From assembly GCA_017512145.1 (NCBI GenBank), contig JAFWHB010000030.1:1-64000 (forward strand): a stretch of DNA of 64,000 nucleotides, given 5' to 3'. The DNA is from Mogibacterium sp. Lineage in GTDB: Bacteria > Bacillota > Clostridia > Peptostreptococcales > Anaerovoracaceae. This document shows, piece after piece, positions 35,531 to 43,049 of this stretch (positions are counted from its first letter, which is position 1; every line of letters begins with the position of its first letter). The notes under the pieces were generated by a model. That model had not been told where the DNA came from. It ran no database searches and saw only the letters and a list, made by a program, of their open reading frames with translations. The position numbers and the translations under genes are program-made.

Positions 35531-35546
35531 GTTCAACCACTTGAAC
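35531..35546 (+). promoter_or_regulatory. Inverted repeat overlapping the -35 of the NTPase-kor promoter
   Basis: GTTCAA-CCAC-TTGAAC is a perfect 6-4-6 dyad whose right arm is the -35 hexamer. It is a candidate operator; the regulator is unknown. Confidence 0.45.
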
Positions 35547-35570
35547 TAGGGGGTGCAAATATAGTATAAA
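35541..35570 (+). promoter_or_regulatory. SigA-type promoter of the NTPase-kor operon
   Basis: TTGAAC (35541-35546), 18 bp, TATAAA (35565-35570). It gives a leader of about 115 bases before the first start codon. Confidence 0.7.
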
Positions 35571-35576
35571 TAATTG

Positions 35577-35670
35577 TCGGAAATGTATCGCTGTTCATAC
35601 ATATACCGAAGAAGTATAACTCGCGGAAATTATGGAATTAAGCTGACTCCGATAAGGGGCAGCTTTTTTT
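35577..35670 (+). promoter_or_regulatory. Structured leader with terminator ahead of the NTPase-kor operon
   Basis: The leader folds into a hairpin with two stem parts, TCGG/CCGA (35577-35580/35606-35609) and ATGTAT/ATACAT (35583-35588/35597-35602). Further weak pairing follows, then a terminator with AAGCTG/CAGCTT (35640-35645/35660-35665), an inner CTCC/GGGG stem, and a run of T to 35670. The ribosome site (AGAGGAG) lies just behind. The layout is that of an attenuator or riboswitch. I tried to match it to common riboswitch cores and could not. Confidence 0.55.
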
Positions 35671-35690
35671 AATAATACAGAGGAGACGAG

Positions 35691-36392
35691 ATGGGACTTT
35701 TTTACGAAGCAGATAAGACATTCGAGCAGCTGATGAACGAGAAGAAGAACTTTGTCTTCATCGGCGAGGCCGGCAGCGGTAAGAGTGAGATCGTTCTTAA
35801 TATAGCTAACAAGCTTGCGCAGCAGACCGGCAAGAAGGTCGATCTCTTCGACCTCGACCAGACCAAGCCTCTCTACAGGTCAAGAGATATGCAGGAGGAT
35901 TTTGCGAGCCGCGGGGTCAATATAATCTATCAGGAACAGTATCTGGATGCACCTGTAATGGTCGGCGGCGTCAGGGTATCTCTTGTCAGCGACAATTACA
36001 CTTTGCTCGATATCGGCGGCGGACATCAGGCTGCCAAATTCGCCGGAGCGTATGCTGACCTTCTCAGCAAGGACAATGCTGTGCCTGTTTACATCATCAA
36101 TCCATACAGACCATGGACCAAGAGTGTAGACGCCATCGACGGAACAATGCGCCACATCCTCGGCTCCATGAGACTGGATCACATATACATTCTCGCTAAC
36201 CCTAATCTGGGTTACTCAACTACAGTTAATGAATTCATGGAAGGACTTAATAGAGTAGATGAACTGCTGGACGGGTTCACGGTAGTGAACAGCGCATGCG
36301 TTCGCAGAGACATCTATGATGAGGTCAGGGACAAGACAGATAAGGCTCTCGTTCCTATCGATCTCTTCCTGACCTATTCATGGGTTGATTAA
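35691..36392 (+). CDS. P-loop NTPase linked to the 2-oxoacid:ferredoxin oxidoreductase
   Basis: The 233-residue soluble protein has a Walker A GEAGSGKS near residue 25 and a SIMIBI-like pattern: FDLDQTKPLYRSRD after the first strand, LLDIGGGHQAAKF as probable Walker B region, and IYILANPNLGYSTT near 165. No exact family name can be given; it looks related to nucleotide-binding ATPases of the MinD/cobyrinate group. GAGGAGACG precedes ATG 35691. It is the first gene before korD-korA-korB-korC, so a part in assembly, cofactor loading or regulation of that enzyme is a fair inference. Confidence 0.8.
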   Translation: MGLFYEADKTFEQLMNEKKNFVFIGEAGSGKSEIVLNIANKLAQQTGKKVDLFDLDQTKPLYRSRDMQEDFASRGVNIIYQEQYLDAPVMVGGVRVSLVSDNYTLLDIGGGHQAAKFAGAYADLLSKDNAVPVYIINPYRPWTKSVDAIDGTMRHILGSMRLDHIYILANPNLGYSTTVNEFMEGLNRVDELLDGFTVVNSACVRRDIYDEVRDKTDKALVPIDLFLTYSWVD

Positions 36393-36429
36393 ATAGATAT
36401 TGTCACTTTAATCTTAAGGAGGGAATTTA

Positions 36430-36633
36430 ATGGCAAGAATCGAAATCACTACAGAAGCTTGCAAATCATGCTCCTACTGCGTAATCTCATGCCCTAAGAA
36501 GTGCATCGAGATCGGCGAAGGCGTTAACTCCAAGGGATACCTCTATGCTGTTTCGGTAAGACCTGAAGACTGCATCGGATGCGCTATGTGTGCTCAGATC
36601 TGCCCTGAATCTGCAATCGAGGTATGGAGATAG
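36430..36633 (+). CDS. korD: 2-oxoacid:ferredoxin oxidoreductase, delta (ferredoxin) subunit
   Basis: A 67-residue 2x[4Fe-4S] ferredoxin-type subunit. Cluster motifs are CKSCSYCVISCPKKC (residues about 11-25) and CIGCAMCAQICPESA (about 49-63). It passes electrons from the TPP site of the complex to free ferredoxin. AAGGAGGG precedes the ATG. It is followed closely by the alpha, beta and gamma genes, the usual order for KOR/VOR-type enzymes. Confidence 0.93.
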   Translation: MARIEITTEACKSCSYCVISCPKKCIEIGEGVNSKGYLYAVSVRPEDCIGCAMCAQICPESAIEVWR

Positions 36634-36647
36634 GAAAGGAGAATGAC

Positions 36648-37727
36648 ATGGCAGAACGTGTATTTATGAAGGGCACCGAGGCTATCGCCGAGGCAGCAGT
36701 AAGAGCAGGTTGCCGTTTCTTCGCAGGCTATCCTATCACACCACAGAATGAGATTCCTGAGTATATGGCAAGAAGACTTCCTGAGGTAGGCGGTACATTC
36801 GTACAGGGCGAGAGCGAGGTCGCTTCCGTCAACATGCTGTACGGCGCAGCTTCAACAGGAATCAGAGCTATGAGCTCATCTTCTTCATGCGGAATCTCCC
36901 TTTACAGCGAAGGCGTTTCATACTGTGCATCCGCACGTATCCCAATGGTATACGTAAATGTACAGAGAGGCGGCCCTGGAATCGGAGCTATCCAGCCGGC
37001 ACAGCAGGACTACCTGCAGGCAACTAAGGCATCCGGCAATGGCGGATTCAGAATGATCGTACTCGCACCGGATTCAGTTCAGGAGTGCGTAGACATGGTA
37101 TACGAGGCATATGACCTCGCAGAGAGAGACCAGAACCCTGTACTCGTCCTCACAGACGGAGTTATGGGAACAATGATGGAGCCAGTAGAACTTCCTCCGA
37201 TGAAGACTGACGAGGAGCTCGCTGCTTGCAGAGCTAAGTTCGCTGACAGAGCTATCGTTGGACACCCTCTCGGGCATCAGGCTGCTTGCAGACCTGGTTC
37301 TGTAGGTGATGGCCAGGAGCAGGAGAACATCAAGGCTGCTGCTATGTACAAGACATGGGATAAGGACATCAGAGTTGAAGAATTCATGATGGACGATGCA
37401 GAGATCGTATTCGCAGCATATGGAATTTCCGCTCGTATCTCAAGAGCTGTCGTAAGAGAGCTGAGAGCACAGGGAATCAAGGCTGGAATGATCAGACCGA
37501 TCACAATTTCACCATTCCCATATGATACATTCAAGAACCTCGACTTTGACAGAATCAAGGGAATCATCGACGTAGAGATGTCAATCCCTGCACAGATGAG
37601 ATGGGATCTTGACTATGCAATCCAGGGCAAGTGCCCGATCCACGAGGTCCTCAGATCTGGCGGACAGCTTCTTACCAATGACCAGGTAATGAAGGGCGCT
37701 ATGGAATTCATTAAGGAGGTGCTGTAA
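36648..37727 (+). CDS. korA: 2-oxoacid:ferredoxin oxidoreductase, alpha subunit
   Basis: A 359-residue alpha subunit (pyrimidine-binding domain of the TPP enzyme). Family marks are GTEAIAEAAVRAGCRFFAGYPITPQNE at the start, then QGESEVASVNMLYGAASTGIRAMSSSSS and PGIGAIQPAQQDYLQAT. The enzyme oxidatively decarboxylates a 2-oxoacid to its acyl-CoA and reduces ferredoxin. Sequence inspection does not separate 2-oxoglutarate from branched-chain 2-oxoacid specificity. ATG 36648 has AAAGGAG upstream. It overlaps the beta gene by one base (TAATG). Confidence 0.92.
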   Translation: MAERVFMKGTEAIAEAAVRAGCRFFAGYPITPQNEIPEYMARRLPEVGGTFVQGESEVASVNMLYGAASTGIRAMSSSSSCGISLYSEGVSYCASARIPMVYVNVQRGGPGIGAIQPAQQDYLQATKASGNGGFRMIVLAPDSVQECVDMVYEAYDLAERDQNPVLVLTDGVMGTMMEPVELPPMKTDEELAACRAKFADRAIVGHPLGHQAACRPGSVGDGQEQENIKAAAMYKTWDKDIRVEEFMMDDAEIVFAAYGISARISRAVVRELRAQGIKAGMIRPITISPFPYDTFKNLDFDRIKGIIDVEMSIPAQMRWDLDYAIQGKCPIHEVLRSGGQLLTNDQVMKGAMEFIKEVL

Positions 37728-38488
37728 TGGCTGAAGAGAAGAAAGTCTATTCAAGAACCAAGGGCATCATCGAGGGCGCAGTCTCCGGATTCTGCCCGGG
37801 ATGCATGCACAGCACAATTCACAAACTGATCGGCGAGGCTGCTGAGGAACTCGGACAGCTAGACAATCTCGTAAGAGTAGAGGGCGTAGGATGCTGCGGA
37901 CTCGGTCAGTTCTATGTAACTTGTGACGAGACTATCGCTGCTCACGGAAGAGCTGGTGCTGTAGCTACAGGTATCAAGAGATCATCCCCGAACTCACTGG
38001 TATATACATATCAGGGAGACGGCGACCTGGCTGCTATCGGACTTGCTGAGACACTGTCAGCAGCTAACAGAGGAGAGAACTTCACAGTTATCTTCGTTAA
38101 CAACGGTATTTACGGAATGACAGGCGGACAGATGGCTCCTACAACACTCATAGGCATGAAGTCCACAACTACACCTGGCGGACGTAATCCTGAAGAGCAC
38201 GGATATCCGATGCACATATCTGAGATCATCAACCAGCTGACTGCTCCTTACTACATCGAGAGAGTAAGCTGCGACACACCTCAGCATGTAATTGCTGCCC
38301 GTAAGGCTATCAAGAAGGCATTCCAGTATCAGCTGGACGGCAAGGGATATTCGATCGTTGAGATCGTTACATCCTGCCCGACAAACTGGGGCCTTGACAC
38401 ACTCAAGTCTCTTGACTTCCTCAGAGAGAAGATGTTCGAAGAGTATCCTCTCGGAGTATTCAGAGACGAAGGAAAGAGACTTAAATAG
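37727..38488 (+). CDS. korB: 2-oxoacid:ferredoxin oxidoreductase, beta subunit
   Basis: A 253-residue TPP-binding beta subunit. The N-terminal FCPGCMHS motif and the TPP motif YQGDGDLAAIGLAETLSAANRGENFTVIFVNN identify it; the NNGIYGMTGGQMAPTT segment follows. An AAGGAGG ribosome site lies inside the end of korA, so translation is coupled. Part of the four-subunit enzyme with korD, korA and korC. Confidence 0.94.
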   Translation: MAEEKKVYSRTKGIIEGAVSGFCPGCMHSTIHKLIGEAAEELGQLDNLVRVEGVGCCGLGQFYVTCDETIAAHGRAGAVATGIKRSSPNSLVYTYQGDGDLAAIGLAETLSAANRGENFTVIFVNNGIYGMTGGQMAPTTLIGMKSTTTPGGRNPEEHGYPMHISEIINQLTAPYYIERVSCDTPQHVIAARKAIKKAFQYQLDGKGYSIVEIVTSCPTNWGLDTLKSLDFLREKMFEEYPLGVFRDEGKRLK

Positions 38489-38497
38489 GAGGCAACC

Positions 38498-39043
38498 ATG
38501 GAAAGAAATCTTATGATCGCCGGTTTCGGCGGACAGGGAGTTATGACAATGGGTAAGCTCCTTGCAGAGGCAACATCCCAGGCTACAGACCTGAATGTCA
38601 CATTCTTCCCTTCATATGGCGCTGCTATGAGAGGCGGCACAGCTAACTGCTATGTAGTAATTTCAGATGATCCTATCGGAGCTCCTGTAAGCTATTCACT
38701 TGAGGACCTCGTTGTAATGAACGGACCATCACTGCATAAGTTCCTGCCTAACCTTAAGCCAGGCGGAACACTGTTTGTCAACAGCACAATCGTTACAGAT
38801 CCTATCGACAGAGACGACATCAAGGTCATCAAGGCTCCTGTAACACAGATGGCTATCGACATCAAGAACGAGAGAGCTCTGAACGTAATCATGCTCGGAG
38901 TATATGTAGGTGCAACAGATGCTGTTCCTGAAGAAGTAATCGTTAAGGGCATCGAGCATAAGTTTGCTCACAAGCCAAAGCTCATCGAGCCTAACGTAGA
39001 AGCATTCAAGATGGGACTTGAGATCGGAAGGCAGCAAAAATAG
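38498..39043 (+). CDS. korC: 2-oxoacid:ferredoxin oxidoreductase, gamma subunit
   Basis: A 181-residue gamma subunit, recognised by IAGFGGQGVMTMGKLLAEA at the N-terminus and SYGAAMRGGTANCYVVIS (CoA-side domain). AGGAGG precedes ATG 38498, nine bases after the korB stop. It completes the delta-alpha-beta-gamma set. Confidence 0.94.
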   Translation: MERNLMIAGFGGQGVMTMGKLLAEATSQATDLNVTFFPSYGAAMRGGTANCYVVISDDPIGAPVSYSLEDLVVMNGPSLHKFLPNLKPGGTLFVNSTIVTDPIDRDDIKVIKAPVTQMAIDIKNERALNVIMLGVYVGATDAVPEEVIVKGIEHKFAHKPKLIEPNVEAFKMGLEIGRQQK

Positions 39044-39044
39044 T

Positions 39045-39197
39045 ATGAAAAAGGTTTTAGCAGTACTTTGTGTTTGCCTGTTTGGATGCTGCACTTATAC
39101 TCACCGCAGAGTTATCGCTGCATGCATCAAGGGCGAGCCTATGCCACCTGCACCAAAGTGGCACTTCTGGGTCAAAAAAGAGAACCGCAGAGCATAA
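39045..39197 (+). CDS. 50-residue lipoprotein-like peptide at the end of the kor operon
   Basis: ATG 39045 follows the korC stop by one base and opens 50 codons. The product begins MKKVLAVLCVCLFGCC: two Lys, a short hydrophobic stretch and an LFGC lipobox-like Cys at 15, then a Cys/basic segment and a Pro/Trp-rich end (PMPPAPKWHFW). The ribosome site is weak (GGAAGG about 15 bases upstream), but coupling to korC is possible. It may be a surface lipopeptide, or a short cytoplasmic Cys protein. It ends just before the operon terminator. Confidence 0.5.
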   Translation: MKKVLAVLCVCLFGCCTYTHRRVIAACIKGEPMPPAPKWHFWVKKENRRA

Positions 39198-39214
39198 TTA
39201 ATAGCTAAAGTCAG

Positions 39215-39243
39215 GCGGTGGGCGATGTCCACCGCTTTAATTT
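39215..39243 (+). terminator. Terminator of the kor operon
   Basis: GCGGTGG (39215-39221) pairs with CCACCGC (39229-39235), followed by TTTAATTTG. Confidence 0.7.
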
Positions 39244-39394
39244 GCCTGAAATCCTGCTACAGATCCCAAGGTGTTGAACCCTGAGGCATTAATATGATAA
39301 AATCGCGATTGCAGCGGCAGGATCAGCTGTACCAACTGATGGACATGGGGAGTCTTGATGGGCTCCTCTTATTCTTTGTATCAAGAGGTACGAT

Positions 39395-40336
39395 ATGGAA
39401 TTAAGAATTACAAGAAAGAATGTGTTTGAATTCGCCCAGATGATAGCGGGCAATGCGATCTGCGCATTCTCTATGGCGTGTTTCGCGCTGCCGTATGACA
39501 TGGTGGTCAGCGGCGTCAGCGGCATCGGTAGAATGCTCAAGGAAAGCATGGGTATCAGCATCACTTTGTCAGTTGCTGTGATCAACATCGTTTTCTTCCT
39601 GCTGGGAGCGCTGCTCCTGGGAAGGAAATTCGCAGCATCGACAGCAATCGGAACCTTTGCGTATCCGTTCTTCCTTGGCGTATTCCAGAATATTGAGGTG
39701 CTTCAGCACCTTGTGGATGATCCGCTTCTCGCAGCTATCTGCGCGGGCGTCCTCGATGGTGTGGGCCTCGGCCTTGTCATCAGGATAGGCGGATCCACGG
39801 GCGGCATAGATATACCTGCCATAATTCTCAACCGTAAGTTCAGCCTGAAGACAGGAACTGTAATGTCTGCATTTGACATCATGATCTTCCTCATCCAGAT
39901 ACCATTCACAAGGACGAACGGTATCATACTCGGAATCCTGTATGCTCTCATTTACAGCGTTGTAATGAACAGAATGATACTGCTCGAGCAGGGCGGCATA
40001 CAGCTCATGATATGGACAGATAATCTGCCGGCGGTCAACGAGAAGCTCCTGAGCATGGATATGGGCACGACGCTCCTCAAGGCCAGAGGCGGATATATGA
40101 GAGAACCTAAGGAAGTCATATACTGCGCTGCCAGCAACCGCAACCTCAACAGGATCAAGAAGGCTGTTCTCGGGATCGACCCTAAGGCATTCATAACCAT
40201 CACAAGTATGAACGAGATCAATGGCAACGGCTTCACCTGGGACTTTGGCAATGAAGTATATGTGCCGGAGCTCGAAGACAGAATCGACGGACACGAACTG
40301 GAGCAGAGCCTGGCAGAACCAGAGACGGCTAATTAA
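39395..40336 (+). CDS. YitT family membrane protein
   Basis: A 313-residue protein of the YitT family: five to six TM helices in the first 200 residues (DUF161-type; GIGRMLKESMGIS, GVGLGLVIRIGGSTGGIDIPAIIL) and a C-terminal cytoplasmic DUF2179 domain (TTLLKARGGYMREPKEVIYCA). Function is unsettled; transport or signalling roles have been proposed. AAGAGGT lies before ATG 39395, partly inside a possible TCTTGAT/ATCAAGA hairpin that could affect translation. Confidence 0.9.
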   Translation: MELRITRKNVFEFAQMIAGNAICAFSMACFALPYDMVVSGVSGIGRMLKESMGISITLSVAVINIVFFLLGALLLGRKFAASTAIGTFAYPFFLGVFQNIEVLQHLVDDPLLAAICAGVLDGVGLGLVIRIGGSTGGIDIPAIILNRKFSLKTGTVMSAFDIMIFLIQIPFTRTNGIILGILYALIYSVVMNRMILLEQGGIQLMIWTDNLPAVNEKLLSMDMGTTLLKARGGYMREPKEVIYCAASNRNLNRIKKAVLGIDPKAFITITSMNEINGNGFTWDFGNEVYVPELEDRIDGHELEQSLAEPETAN

Positions 40337-40377
40337 TAAACAGTCTTATAAATTCTGATGAAATACATACGGTATTT

Positions 40378-40386
40378 TGTTATAAT
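40378..40386 (+). promoter_or_regulatory. Extended -10 promoter before metG
   Basis: TGT-TATAAT is an extended -10 with a perfect hexamer at 40381-40386. No good -35 is seen. It lies just ahead of the REP-like dyad. Confidence 0.45.
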
Positions 40387-40408
40387 AAACAAGTTAAAAT
40401 CTTAAAAG

Positions 40409-40435
40409 CTGACAGGAGAACCGTCCCCGTGTCAG
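40409..40435. repeat. REP-like dyad with GAGAACCGTCCCC core
   Basis: CTGACA and TGTCAG arms (40409-40414/40430-40435) enclose GGAGAACCGTCCCCG. The complement reads GGGGACGGTTCTCC, a core I know from dispersed intergenic repeats of Firmicutes. Only one copy is seen here, in the metG leader. Confidence 0.5.
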
Positions 40436-40468
40436 GTTTAGCTCTCATTTGAGCGGAAAGGTAATGCA

Positions 40469-42058
40469 ATGAACGAAAAGGGTACATATTATATTTCAAC
40501 ACCGATTTACTATCCAAGCTCCAATCTGCACATTGGTCATACTTACTGCACCGTCATGGCAGATGCTATGGCAAGGTTCAAGAGACTGCAGGGATATGAT
40601 GTAATGTTCCTGACAGGTACTGACGAGCATGGTCAGAAGATCCAGACCAAGGCGATCGAGAAGGGCGTAACTCCACAGGAATACGTCGATGAAATCGTTG
40701 CAGGAATCAAGGACCTCTGGGCAACAATGGAGATCTCATACGATGACTTCATCAGAACAACTGAAGAAAGACACATGACCAGAGTCCAGAAAATCTGGCA
40801 GAGAATGTATGAGAAGGGTGACATATATAAGGGCGCATACGAAGGCCTGTACTGCACACCGTGCGAATCATTCTGGACAGAGAGCCAGCTTGTAGACGGT
40901 AAGTGCCCTGACTGCGGAAGACCGGTTGAGAAGGCAAGCGAAGAGGCTTACTTCTTCAAGCTGTCAAACTATGCAGACAAGATTCTCAAGCTCTACGACG
41001 AGCATCCTGAGTTCCTCGAGCCGGAGACAAGACGTAATGAGATGAGAAGCTTCATCGAGCAGGGTCTTGAGGACCTCTGCGTATCAAGATGCACATTCGA
41101 CTGGGGTATTCCGGTTCCTAATGATCCTAAGCATGTAATGTACGTATGGGTAGACGCGCTCTCCAATTACGTAACAGCTCTCGGCGGACCGGATGACTGT
41201 GAGAAGTTCAACAAGTACTGGCCTGCAGATGTTCATCTGGTAGGTAAGGAGATCGTAAGATTCCACTCCATCATCTGGCCAGCAATGCTGATGAGCGCTG
41301 ATCTGCCACTGCCAAAGCAGGTCAGAGGACACGGATGGCTGCTCCTCGGCGGAGAGAAGGTATCGAAGTCCAAGGCTTCCAAGGGCGAAGATGTAATCGA
41401 TCCTGTTATCCTCATCGACCGCTACGGAATCGACGCACTGAAGTACTTCCTCCTGAGAGAGTACACATTCGGACAGGACGGCAACTTCACTAACGAAGTA
41501 ATGCTGAGAAGAATGAACTTTGACCTTGCCAACGACCTCGGAAACCTGCTCTCAAGAACAGTTTCGATGATCCAGAAGTACTGCGGCGGAATCGTTCCTG
41601 CAGCTACAACAAGAGACGAGATCGACGATGAGCTCATCGCACTTGCAACAGGCACAGCATCTAAGGTCGAAGAGAGAATGGACGAGTTCCAGTTCAACCT
41701 GGCTCTTGATGATATCTGGAATGTAGTCAGAAGAGCTAACAAGTACATTGACGAGAAGACTCCTTGGGTTCTTGCTAAGGATGAGGCAAGAAAGGCTGAG
41801 CTCGATACAGTAATGAGGAACCTCGCAGAGTGTCTCAGGATCGTATCCATCCTCATCGTTCCTTTCATGCACACCACATCAGACCGCATGAGAGAGCAGC
41901 TCGGACTTGCTGATGTACCGGCTGTATGGGAAGATGCATTCGAGTTCTATCAGATGGAAGGCAAAGAGGCTCATAAGGGTGAGCAGCTCTTCCCGAGACT
42001 CGACATCGACAAGGAACTTGAAGCTCTTTACGCTATCAGCGAGGCTAAGAAGGCTTAA
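40469..42058 (+). CDS. metG: Methionyl-tRNA synthetase
   Basis: MetG charges tRNA(Met) with methionine. The 529-residue class I enzyme has HIGHTY near 22-27, a one-knuckle zinc site (CTPC...CPDC near 127-148), WVDALSNYV, and the KMSKS loop as KVSKSKASKG near 300. The C-terminal dimerisation/tRNA-binding domain found in many ~650-residue MetRS is absent, so it is the short form. ATG 40469 is preceded by GGAAAGG. No T-box is seen in the leader. Confidence 0.95.
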   Translation: MNEKGTYYISTPIYYPSSNLHIGHTYCTVMADAMARFKRLQGYDVMFLTGTDEHGQKIQTKAIEKGVTPQEYVDEIVAGIKDLWATMEISYDDFIRTTEERHMTRVQKIWQRMYEKGDIYKGAYEGLYCTPCESFWTESQLVDGKCPDCGRPVEKASEEAYFFKLSNYADKILKLYDEHPEFLEPETRRNEMRSFIEQGLEDLCVSRCTFDWGIPVPNDPKHVMYVWVDALSNYVTALGGPDDCEKFNKYWPADVHLVGKEIVRFHSIIWPAMLMSADLPLPKQVRGHGWLLLGGEKVSKSKASKGEDVIDPVILIDRYGIDALKYFLLREYTFGQDGNFTNEVMLRRMNFDLANDLGNLLSRTVSMIQKYCGGIVPAATTRDEIDDELIALATGTASKVEERMDEFQFNLALDDIWNVVRRANKYIDEKTPWVLAKDEARKAELDTVMRNLAECLRIVSILIVPFMHTTSDRMREQLGLADVPAVWEDAFEFYQMEGKEAHKGEQLFPRLDIDKELEALYAISEAKKA

Positions 42059-42185
42059 TACAAGCTTCATTAAACCTTCAACATAATAGAGTATTCTTAA
42101 ACAGGGATATTGCGGAGATTGCTATACATAATTCAAACACACGGGATTCATGTATGGAATCTCCGCTTTTCATACAGGAGAGAAC

Positions 42186-43040
42186 ATGCTGTTCGACGCA
42201 CATACACATCTTAATTTTGAAAAACTTACAGACGAAGAGCGCAAGGCTCTTGCGGCGGAGATAGAGGAGTCGGAGCTCGGATACATCGTCGATGTTGCCG
42301 ACTGCGTATCATCAGCAGAGCAGGCTTTGAGAGACTCAGATGACTACAGCTGGTGCTATGCCGCAGTCGGGATCCATCCGGATCACGCATCTGTGTACAC
42401 GGATGCTGACATCGAGAGGATCAGGGAGCTTGCTGCTCACCCTAAGGCAATGGCTATAGGAGAGATCGGCCTTGATTTCTACTATGGAACCGACGACAGG
42501 GAGGAGCAGCAGGAGCTGTTCCGCAAGCAGATAAGACTTGCGAACGAGCTCAGGATGCCGATCATGATCCATTCAAGAGACGCTAACCAGCTGACTATGG
42601 ACATCCTCAGGGAAGAGGGAGCTTTCTCCGAAGAGAGGAAGAGATGGTTCCCTCCAAGACCTGCGGCCGGAGCCATGACTGACCCGGAGAAGGCAGGTGA
42701 GGTCACATATGATGCCAGAGTTCAGATGCACTGCTACTCAGGATCACCTGAGCAGGCAGAAGAATATATCAGGCTCGGAGCAACGATTTCACTCGGCGGT
42801 CCGATCACATTCAAGAACGGCAAGAAGGCTGCCGAGGTCGCAAGGAGGATACCGATCGAATTCCTTCTCTCCGAGACAGACGCCCCTTACATGGCGCCTG
42901 AACCTCTCAGAGGCAGACCTAACAAGCCTCACTATGTAGAATATGTTGTCAGACGCATGGCAATGATCAAGGGCATTAGCTATGATGAGTGCTCGCGCAT
43001 ACTGACAGAGAACGGCAAGAGATTCTTCGGAATAGACTGA
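42186..43040 (+). CDS. TatD family metal-dependent hydrolase
   Basis: A 284-residue TIM-barrel hydrolase of the TatD family (DNase-like). Metal ligands are HTH in DAHTHLNF near residue 6, Glu in IGEIGLDFYYG near 92, His in MIHSRDA near 130, His in MQMHCYSGSPEQ, and Asp in LSETDAPYMAPEP. ATG 42186 is chosen because AGGAG stands in front of it and the family begins MLFDAHTH; a start 12 codons earlier lacks a site. It follows metG, a frequent pairing. Confidence 0.93.
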   Translation: MLFDAHTHLNFEKLTDEERKALAAEIEESELGYIVDVADCVSSAEQALRDSDDYSWCYAAVGIHPDHASVYTDADIERIRELAAHPKAMAIGEIGLDFYYGTDDREEQQELFRKQIRLANELRMPIMIHSRDANQLTMDILREEGAFSEERKRWFPPRPAAGAMTDPEKAGEVTYDARVQMHCYSGSPEQAEEYIRLGATISLGGPITFKNGKKAAEVARRIPIEFLLSETDAPYMAPEPLRGRPNKPHYVEYVVRRMAMIKGISYDECSRILTENGKRFFGID

Positions 43041-43049
43041 TTAACTGAG

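Noticed and set aside
40337..40468. T-box leader before metG
   Set aside because: The conserved T-box bulge sequence and a following terminator are missing; only a REP-like dyad and an extended -10 are seen.
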